Source of the DNA: Cymbomonas tetramitiformis
Lineage: Eukaryota > Chlorophyta > Pyramimonadophyceae > Pyramimonadales > Pyramimonadaceae
DNA: 64,000 nucleotides
Direction: 5' to 3'
NCBI GenBank assembly: GCA_001247695.2
Contig: LGRX02003709.1
Location: forward strand, 1-64,000
Shown: positions 21,343 to 30,702 of the stretch, piece after piece
Layout: every line of letters starts with the position of its first letter
How positions within the stretch are numbered: the first letter of the stretch is position 1
Position numbers and translations under genes: made by a program
Notes under the pieces: generated by a model
The model's database searches: none
Seen by the model: the letters and a program-made list of their open reading frames with translations, nothing else
Told to the model about the DNA's origin: nothing

Positions 21343-22250
21343 ATGGGGCGAACAAAGAAGAAACTTCCGACAGCTGCTTCAAAAAGCGGTCCTCGAGGCG
21401 AGGCTGGCAATGCTTCGGTTGTCGTGGACGGTAAGCAGGGGGGGATACGTCGCACTCGGAAGCATTTGGCGGATAGCGCCAGCGGATCGGAAGAGTACCT
21501 CATTGAGGACATCCTCGCCATGCGGTGGACAAGAGGCCGACGCGAGTGGTTGGTGAGATGGAAAGGCTATCAAGCCAAGGACGATACGTGGGAGCCGATT
21601 GAGCACCTTGCAGGTGCGTTGATATCTCAGTTGTCATAATTCAACGAAACCCCTAAGCTCACTCGAAAGATGTACCTCGCTTGTGCAAGATCTCGCCTAT
21701 TTTTGAGTTGTAAAAGTAACTATAACATTACTCGAGTTTATTATGAGGAACGTTGTTGTGTGGTTGTTGCGTGGTGTGAGTCATGGTTGTAGGTGCTGAG
21801 GACTACATCAGCAGGTTCGACAAGGAGCAACTTGAGAAGAATGAAGAGGCGGTTGCGACGTTGGCTAACAAGTTGCAGTCCGCGCGAGATGCGGATACTG
21901 CGGTGGCGCTTAAGAGGGACGAGGCCGCCATCGAGGAGGAGCGCAAGCAACAAGAGGCGCGCACGCTTCAAAAAAAAAGTAAGCGTACCTCACCTGTCAC
22001 GGGGATATGACCGATGACATATGTGTCATACGTGTCATGCGTGTCATACATGTCATACCATGTTATGTCATGTCATGTCATATGTTATAATGACATACAG
22101 TCGTCGAGTATTGTCAGTACGGTCGACTATGACATGTACAGTCATAATATCTGTCATCCACTCACCATGAGTGACATCTGTCATCGAGAGGCCGGGTACG
22201 GCATCTCGATGGCGAAGCAAGACAAGTTCTTGAAGAACAAACTGTTCTGA
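21343..22250 (+). CDS. Chromodomain protein, spliced
   Basis: Exon 1 (21343-21613) starts with a basic stretch (MGRTKKK) and enters a chromodomain: EEYLIEDILAMRWTRG, then EWLVRWKGYQAKDDTWEPIE. The frame would stop just after, but GT at 21614 and AG at 21791-21792 define a 179-bp intron. Splicing joins HLAG to AEDYISRFDKEQ, the expected C-terminal helix of a chromodomain, in phase. Exon 2 (21793-21978) continues as a charged coiled coil (EEERKQQEARTLQKK) and ends at a consensus donor, GTAAGC. The third exon is uncertain; an acceptor near 22186-22190 could add a short tail ending at 22250. The chromodomain would bind methylated histone tails. It may be a host chromatin protein or the N-terminus of a chromodomain-bearing transposase; I saw no transposase downstream. 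Confidence 0.7.
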
Positions 22251-22335
22251 GAGGACGCGTCTTCGCTTCAAGCATGAACTGAACAACATGCGAGTATCAA
22301 CAGGCTAATTCGACCAGCCGATACTGTTAGTTCAC

Positions 22336-22395
22336 CCAATGCCCTCGGGTTCACAACCCGATGGTGGTAACGCTTATGAAGCGTGAGGGCATTGG
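22336..22395. other. 60-nt three-way-junction hairpin, possible structured RNA
   Basis: CCAATGCCCTC at 22336-22346 pairs perfectly with GAGGGCATTGG at 22385-22395. Enclosed are two further perfect 6-bp hairpins, CGGGTT-CAC-AACCCG and ACGCTT-ATG-AAGCGT, separated by ATGGTGGTA. The fold is a compact three-way junction with 10-11 bp in the closing stem. It lacks the hammerhead core (CUGAUGA, GAAA). Strand and role are unknown; it may also be a small foldback DNA element. Confidence 0.55.
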
Positions 22396-25300
22396 TATAT
22401 GAGGAGCATTGCGCTCAAGCAGATACTTCTGGACACCAGAGACTGCACTCATACCCCACCAAATATTGTTGCGCGTTGCTACAGTTCAATAGCAGCCGCA
22501 TAGTCTGAAAGGTTGTATATCAACCTTGACAGTGGTTATTCTCCGTCCACGCGACGAACGAGGACATACGAGTGTGCAGCAATAGATATATTGTATATAG
22601 ATTGTATATTGTGTGTGTGACAGGTATCGCGCATACATACAGGCGACAGGGCTCGCACATATACGAATATCTACAAGCGAATAACAGCATTCGCTGCAAT
22701 ATCGTCAGCAAACGGAGTGCGCGAGAAATCATCATCGCGAACGCATTCGCAGCTGATAGCATTCGCAGTAAAATCGTCAGCAAATAATCAGTGACAAGGT
22801 GTGCGCACTGCGTACGGATCGCACATACATGCTGTCACCATTTCGCAGGGTTGGTACGATATGCGACATACGGACGCGCAGTATACTAGATGACATGTGA
22901 CGTCACATGACTTATGTGACCTATGTGACTTACAGTAAGTGATAAGTTAATACACTTATACCACTGACCACAAGTCATCATTATTAACACACACTACAAC
23001 TTGCCATATTATGCTGTAACATGTGCACCATTCATACTGTTATAATTATCAGTTTGATCACAAATGTTTGGCATACATGCACACATATGCATATCCAACT
23101 TGATCACGATAACAGTTGGCATACATATGCATATATTAACAGTGTATCATGGAAGTATTGCAAGATTAAAAAGTAAGGACTTATCTTGAAATCACCATGT
23201 AGTTCTGTCGATCGATTTAATGACTGTCTGTCCGCGCCTAACCGACCATAGTAGGTTTGTACCCTATGGAACCGGGGGTTGATCAAGCAATACAACTATG
23301 TTACACAGTAAATATGCACATCTTACACACATACTAGATGTTGCATCAATATACCATACAGCATACCTGCTGTGCAAGTATAGACTATAAATGAATCCAC
23401 TTGGTATAAGGTGCCAATCTTGGTCATAAAGACAGTAATTAGCTCAATTATTCCTGACGTAGGATTTGGGATGGAATAATTGTTCTACTACTGTTGATCA
23501 AAGATGAAATACTCACCGGAGCCATTTGTGAAATATATCAATCAACTCGTCATTCATCATGATGAGATATGCAGGATTACAACTTACTAACCAAATTGAT
23601 ATGCATCATACTAGCCACATGCTGTCCAGTGGTATACAGATCATCTTGTATGATAAATCACTATCAATTTGCTTAAGTGTACTAAATCAGCAAGTACCTG
23701 CATAATGCATAATCACTGACACTATATTGACATTCACTGATTCAGTAAATAAAATGATCAACTATAATATCAACCATGTGTATGATAATGTAGATACCAT
23801 CCAACAAACACATGTGCGTGTTGGATGTCAGTGATGGCGATAGTTATGGTAAACAGGATAAAACCACATGCTGTAGGGCGGGATGGAGAATATCTCCAGA
23901 CCCGAAGGCAGTATACAGTGTTCATAATGCAGCTGGTAACTGCTGAACACTGTCCATACCTTTACTATCGCTGGAGCAACACCAACTTCTACATTGCATT
24001 CTGACAATTGATACAGTTCTGATCAGTTCAAATGCATGTAACTCTCTCAGATCAGTAATTATATTGACAACTGATAGAGGTTATTACAGACATTGCTCTG
24101 ATTCATTAATCGAGCTTTGTTCTGATTTACTTGGAATCTGAAGATATCACTTTGATACTCTTTCAGTGCACCGCCATATGCCCAAGTAGATGATAGGTTA
24201 CTGACAAGTTATCACTTAAGTGACTACACTTAACTGTTGATACAACTATATCTATCACATTAGGGTTTGGTCTATTTGTCATGGGTTTCAATCAGCAAAA
24301 CCCAATGTACCAAATATTGACCATACATATATCCTCACATACCAGCATGAAAAATGTCAAATTACATTTCATGTATTCAGGTGAGATATATTACAGAGGT
24401 GTAACAGCTGTATACATTGTAGTATACACCTAGTGCTCACACACACACTGACTTATAAGTCAAAAAGTGGTGAAAATGGGTAAAAATGAAATACGTAAGA
24501 TTACAAAATGAAAATTCGGGTCCAATTTTTTTTGCTGATCCAATTTTTTACCTATCAACAAATATATGCAAAATATGTGAGCACTTGTAACACCATGTAA
24601 CACCCTAAAAATCACGTGTAAAAACTAGGGGGTGTAACGTACCTCTCAAGTATCACGTGGTAAACAGTGACATAGTGAATGCAGTTTTGCTTAATTCCTT
24701 CAGGAAATGCTCATACTGCTTAAATTTGATATAATTAGGTGTTACTGATACCATGTAACACCCTAAGGTCACTGTAGGTGATGAGGGTCACAGTAACCCG
24801 AAACACCCTAAACTGTCACAAAATAATGGTGAACCACACTATATTTGGCATTTTGGTCATGCTGAAATCAGCACATTTATGACCAATATATCGGGCAACA
24901 ACCCAATAACTGTAGGGCAACAACCCAATAACTGTACAGCTGCTTCCTATAAGAATTGCATGCTGCTTAATGAGGTAATAGGCACTTGACAACTGCCTAT
25001 GGAATCCACACTTCCTTGAGGGGGGAAGAAGGTGGAACCATGTATATACTTCACCTCATTACATCAATGTACAAATATAATACATGTACAATATACAGAT
25101 ATATATATATCACACACACACACATCCATTTTATATTCCGATATGGTGATTTCTGATGGATTGCTTTTGATAAAACCACTGCATCCACAAGTAACGTTGA
25201 AATCTGTACAACGTTAAACCCGCCGTCACTAATAAAGTGTAAACTCGGATGGGAAACTACATCCCAATGACTATAAGTTGACTATTGCTCAGCATTTACA

Positions 25301-26469
25301 TTCTCGAGTAAGGGCGGAATGCTTAACTATATATATAACATATAACCTGATACCATGCTTAATTGCATATCTTTGGATCAAAAGATGATAGTTATATAAT
25401 GTATATATATATTCCACTTGATTCACTTTGGCACTATAGCCATAAATAAGAGTGGGAAGGACAGGTGCGTCGCTGTAAGACTGGTTGATATAGTCCCAGT
25501 ACTGAAGGCAGAATGTGGCACCCGAATAACAGCTGATAACTGTTGGGTGACCACCATGCAAAACCTTCCAGGCGTAACTCCTTCGTCCTATGATGCAAGT
25601 GAATTGTTCATAATATGTTTACATCACATAAAAGCATTCTGAGGAAACCCCTATATATTCATGTGAGTGGTTATCACTACAAATGACATGGGTTTCGAAT
25701 CGTCGAAATGAGTATAACTCCGATGAATTCATTAGTACAGAACAGCTGCTGAGATTATTCCTCCGGCTGGATTGCAATCATTCACAATCCCTGTACATTC
25801 CGGTGACAAAACTTTGCACTGGACTGATCACCACATTTGGTATAATCTGTGATATATAAATCATCAGAAAAAGCGTTGCAATCAGTACAATGCTGTCTAA
25901 ACTCACAAAGATGAGTAACAGATTTCCTCAGATGTAATAAATTGAGGCACAATGTGACCTACGCTAAAATCGCGTATGCTCGGGCACTGTATTGTGACCT
26001 GCGCTACAATCGCATATGCATGAACAACATGACTCGTGCCGATGACGTGGACACATTTCATACAACCCCCGGTACGAGCGGACAAGGTTGACTGCCACGA
26101 CATCACATCTGAAATCAATAAATCACTCAGAGAGAAGGTGTTGACATCAGTATAACACCATTATACAGATAGTCATGAGGAGTTTAAAGAAGACACAGTC
26201 CCTCCGATATTGACAACATAATATACATATTACCATACTCTATCTCTGATTATATATTTGATCCCACAGCATACGATGATGGTAATAGCAAACCACTTCG
26301 CCGCTGGAGGGTAGTGTTGTATTTTATACAGCACATACATGGGCACTATGTGACCCACGGCGATGACGTGAATTCGGGCTGCATCCCAAAAACTGCGATG
26401 CACTCTCGGTGCAATGGGCTGCATCCCGAGAACTGCTGTCCAGCTTCGTCGAAAGCTGCCACGTCATCA
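22396..26469. other. AT-rich intergenic DNA, degraded repeats
   Basis: No gene could be supported. Several features suggest old LTR-element debris: TGTAACACCCTAA motifs at about 24597 and 24753, of the kind that often open gypsy LTRs, and a purine-rich CTTGAGGGGGGAAG at about 25014 resembling a polypurine tract, repeated at about 26803. A doublet GGGCAACAACCCAATAACTGTA occurs near 24893-24940, and CA and TA microsatellites near 25095-25125. Short ORFs show no recognisable domains. Confidence 0.45.
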
Positions 26470-26741
26470 CATATCAAGGTATGGTTTGCCGGAGGTCAAC
26501 ATTAGCATAAAAATTTGCAGATCTAGATCTCGAGATATATGTGTTTTTAGTTGGTGCTTAAGTATGGTTAAGTATGGGAGATCGCGGAACGGTATCGACC
26601 ATAACTTCTTCATGCCTTAACCACTTGACTCCCCGAAGCGCATAATATGTTTAGATAGGTTCAGCCAACCTATTTATCAAATAAAAGTTTTTTCAAATTT
26701 TTATGCTAATGTTGACCTCCGGCAAACCATACCTTGATATG
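26470..26741. mobile_element. 272-bp foldback element with 48-bp TIRs
   Basis: The segment starting CATATCAAGGTATGGTTTGC at 26470 and reaching about 26517 is repeated as its reverse complement at 26694-26741 with no mismatch that I can see. The 176-bp core has no ORF. Flanks CATCA and AGGTC give no clear target-site duplication. It looks like a MITE or solo foldback. Confidence 0.8.
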
Positions 26742-27670
26742 AGGTCGGACTTCTGTTGTATTTAAACGGCTCCTGACAACCGCCTGGCAATTTACACTTC
26801 CTTGAGGGGGGAAGATGGTAAGCTAAAAAAATACAACTAAAAACCAAATAAATAAATAAGACAAATAATAAAACAAATAAGTTGCATCATCGTTGTTGTT
26901 TTGGTAATCATGACTATATACAGTCAAACCATGCAGAACTCCATGAAGTTGACACACATATGTATCGAACATTTCTAAGGTCATCAGCCATGACGTACAT
27001 ATGAGCTTGATTTTGAAGACCTAGACATTTGTATACATCTGGTCTAGCATGTATCCAGACTAGAATTGTATAATGATTCGGTGCAAGCACTATAGCCTCT
27101 GCCACCGATGATCACTGAAAAAGGGCAACCATTCTTGATATTTTATACATATCATCTGATTGGATCATTAAAGATGTCAAGAGTACTCAATGCAATATGC
27201 AGGTTACGGCCTGAGTACAACACCTAGATAGGTCAAAGCCACCGAGCTGACCCGGAATGAAGCATAAATGCTAGCTGCCTTTGAAGGCTACATAGTAAAT
27301 CTATTGCCCTTATGTCTTGAAATGTATCTGTGTATTGGCATCTCTTTGAGGTAGTCATGACTGCTGAATAAGCCATACCGGTCATCGTGTCTTCATTGAT
27401 CATTACATATCTGATCATACCGCCATTGAACAATGCCTATTCTGTGAGATTATTATATATCACGAGGCATTTCAGTAGTGCACATCAAAAAATACAGTGC
27501 AGCAGAGATCATCAGCTCTTCATGCATCAGACCTTTTAAGGTTGAGTTGTTGTCAGATGTATTGATTTATCGGACACCACATCTCAGAGGTCTATCCATC
27601 ATGGAACACAGAGTCCGTGTAGTCATGGCTATTCAGCCTCCAACATAGCTGTCCAATCTATGGCCCAACT

Positions 27671-27805
27671 GTTGGCAAGCAGCCTCTACGCCGCATGGCT
27701 AAAGATGGCAAGTCTAACCTTCGGTCATTCTTGGGCATAATCGGCCAATTCAGGATATTTATCCCGAAATTCTCCAAGATTGCCGAGCCACTCATGTTTT
27801 CCATG
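27671..27805 (+). pseudogene. Relic of a gypsy-type reverse transcriptase
   Basis: A plus-strand frame encodes NLRSFLGIIGQFRIFIPKFS followed by KIAEPL, which matches the conserved thumb/connection region of Ty3/gypsy RTs (LRSFLGLxxYYRRFIPxFSxIAxPL). The similarity is confined to about 45 residues and no catalytic domain is found beside it. It is not closely similar to the chromovirus at 37706, so it is a fossil of another family. Confidence 0.6.
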
Positions 27806-28332
27806 TGTCATATGAAAACAGCCAACATACCGCCCTATGACAGGACTCATCTCCTTCAGCAAGGGGGAAGTGGGCTATGCTGTAAAATTGACCAGTCTGA
27901 TCATCATAAAGGTGACAGATTTGAGAAAATCGATTGAAACTTGTATTGAAAATGACTATTCCTTAAGATAAGGTATTGCACCTAAGGGAATAAAGGTTTC
28001 ATCGTCTGAAATAGGAAAGGAGTTTTTCATTGACTCTAGTTCCTGAATCCAGAATCACATAGAAAATATATTCTATCCTGTGCATATAGAAAGTACATTA
28101 GATTCAGATTCTGAGCATACAAGTGGACTTGAATGCACTCGGGTTTGTACTGAGTTGCAATTGTCCAAAATCTTATTCTGACATCACTACTTATTTGTGG
28201 AATAGCATACAATGGTATAAACCATCCACATATAGATTGACATCATACTTATGGTTTCATATCATTTTGGCACATAAGACACACATGCCTCATTGAGGAA
28301 TTATAACTCTTTGAAAGCTCATTCTGGAATGT

Positions 28333-28417
28333 TTAGAAATTTGTCGCCTTGTCCATTAGGCCACGAAACTTGGAAAAAGCCATGGCGGGAAATCGAACCC
28401 GCAATCTACAGATGGTT
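28333..28417 (-). tRNA. tRNA-Arg(UCU)-like sequence with permuted halves
   Basis: On the minus strand a T-arm and 3' half come first (TGTAGATTGCGGGTTCGATT then TCCCGCCATGGC). After an 8-nt spacer comes a typical 5' half, TCGTGGCCTAATGGACAAGG, followed by CGACAAATTTCTAA with the anticodon-loop position reading TCT. Joining 5' half to 3' half gives an Arg(UCU)-like cloverleaf with 4 of 5 anticodon-stem pairs (ACAAA with TCTGT) and a good T stem, but an 8-nt T loop and a poor acceptor stem (AGTTTCG with CATGGCT). Permuted tRNA genes with this 3'-before-5' order are known in some red and green algae. Decay or a tRNA-derived SINE dimer are alternatives. Confidence 0.35.
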
Positions 28418-28439
28418 TCCAAGCACAGTTCATTCTGAA

Positions 28440-30197
28440 TAGTGTATGCCCAAAAATAAAATGGGTACCATTGAGATAAGTGATCATGTACTGAATAAGA
28501 TTCATATATACACATATCACTAGGCGATGCCATGTTCTAGTCACAATGAAATGACATACCAGCCATTCATCAAGTACGGAAATACAGCTCGTAGTAAGTT
28601 GTTGTCATTACAGACACTTCTTGATTGACTCTCCATTAGCTTCGATACCAAAGTTAACTTCGGTACCATCACTGGTTTCGTTGTTCATTATGACAATCAT
28701 TATCCAGAAACATTGTCTAAATTGGGCACACTATTGTGACCCTGAACCAACAATGTATGTGGGCTGCAACCCAAAAACTGCATATTGAATCATAGTGAAT
28801 TGACATTGGCATTTGACAGCATCTGGCATTCGCCACATTCAAAAGCGTCAGGCATGTTGCCGGTATGACGTTAAGAGAATCGGTGTTCATATTGACATTG
28901 TTACCTCGAAAGCACTTGATTCGATGAGTAATCTCAGTCTGATTTTCTATCAAACCATTTTTCACATAACATAATAGTTGAATGGCATTCTCCATCACCA
29001 TCTGATTGGTTTGATACACCTCTTTTTAAAGGGGGAGGAAGGAGTGTAGATTCATTCATTCTTCATACAGCTGCCACAAATTGATTTACATCATTTTTCA
29101 TACAGCTGCCACAAATTGATTTACATCATTTTGATTTTACATCATTGTGATTTTTGCATTGAAGATTAAAAATCTTATGAAAAGTTCCAGCATCTGTGTA
29201 TAGTAGTCATAAAGTTTGATGGCACGGTACATCATGCCGATTGAAGCATCAAATGAAGTCTTTATTTGACTTACTGACACATGAAGTTCATTATGAAGAA
29301 ATCATAGATGCATATTTCTCCGGCTCTGTCATATTATATGAAGGGCACTGACATAGGAGAACGATGGTTTTTTAAATGTGAATAAGCTATATTGTAAGCT
29401 TACGACCATTACTTTGACGTCAACAACCTGAGATGCTGATTGTTGAGTTTCAAGAGTTGAAGGATTCGTTGAATCAGCATTGGTAACATGTGTTTTGATT
29501 GATGAATTGTCGATCCATGGTTTTCCTCCAAATCTAGAGAAGCTGGCGCACAAGTTGTTGCCAATGTCTGAAGGAAAGCATCTGAGCCAAAGGATTGCCA
29601 GTTGTGCCATTCAGGCATCGAATTCCATAACAGCAGAGCCGAGTGAGTAAGATCCGCCGCTCTAGCTATTTGCCCGTCATTCCTTCCAGGTTCATGACAA
29701 AAACAATTCATCAAAGTCATACACCAATGCATAAGTCACATGTATGGTTGCACAGTTTGTATCCGAATGCAATCCCATAGAGGTTAAGCATCTAGACAGC
29801 AACTCTGGCCAACAAAAAGCCTTCCTGTCTTCGGATATCTTGAGCATTCTCATTTCCAGCTCCATTGTGGTCAAGGAAGCATCATGCCTGTGCCTCGCCG
29901 GGACGCTGCTCCTCAAAGCCGCACACTTGAGGCGAGCCTTACGAGACAATGACCTTTGGCCTGTGGGGCGTCAACCCCTTATCAAATCCTGAACACTTGT
30001 TAACACCTGGATAAATTTATCATGATGCAACTTAAGTGGGATTATAAGTTCCACATAATCATATTGTCTACGTATGCTGAAGGCATAACTGCCGCATATG
30101 GTCACGATAGGTCGTAGCTTCTATAACATTGTGGCTTCTGAGTCAAAAGCTGATAGCCGATGACTTTGGCCAATGATTGCCGACCGAATAATAATCA
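28440..30197. other. Intergenic DNA
   Basis: No supported gene. It contains a duplicated CATACAGCTGCCACAAATTG (29067 and 29099) and one copy of the GGGCTGCAACCCAAAAACTG repeat at about 28760. Minus-strand ORFs at 29329-29949 are short and unrecognised. Confidence 0.45.
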
Positions 30198-30300
30198 GGG
30201 CTGCATCCCAAGAACTGCAGGGCTGCATCCCAAAAACTGCAGGGCTGCATCCAAAAGAACTGCAGGGCTGCATCCCAAGAACTGCAGGGCTGCATCCCTA
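30198..30300. repeat. Five tandem copies of a 21-22 bp repeat
   Basis: The unit GGGCTGCATCCCAAGAACTG (plus C/CA) is repeated about five times. Single or double copies lie at about 26378, 26415 and 28758, so the unit is dispersed over 4 kb as well as arrayed here. Function unknown. Confidence 0.85.
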
Positions 30301-30702
30301 ACATTTTTACCCTGCATCAAATTGATATGACAGGAGCGGGAATTGATCCTTCCTTGCTGAGGTGTAGTGAGCCTTGTACAAATCATACCCTTGCACAGAT
30401 ACGCATACATGCGGGTACCATATCTGTGGATAAAAAAACTGCTATGCTACCTTTGCTAGACCGTGGTTTGTCATTCGGATCTTATGGCCAGTAATCCGCA
30501 GCTACCGGATACTGAGGTGGACGGAGTTGTGATCCTGAGTTATGATTGACATACATAACTAAACGAATTTCACATTAGTACGTTGTCGAATCCAATCTAT
30601 GAAATGTTCGTCAGAGCGCGCGTATCGGACCGAAAAATAAAAGAAGCACTGGGGCAGATCGGGTGAGGATTTAAAGTGGACTCATAGAGACCCTCCGATA
30701 AT

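Noticed and set aside
22336..22395. Hammerhead ribozyme
   Set aside because: Three stems are present but the conserved core CUGAUGA and GAAA are not.
30198..30300. CRISPR array
   Set aside because: Five short repeats without unique spacers in a eukaryotic intergenic region.
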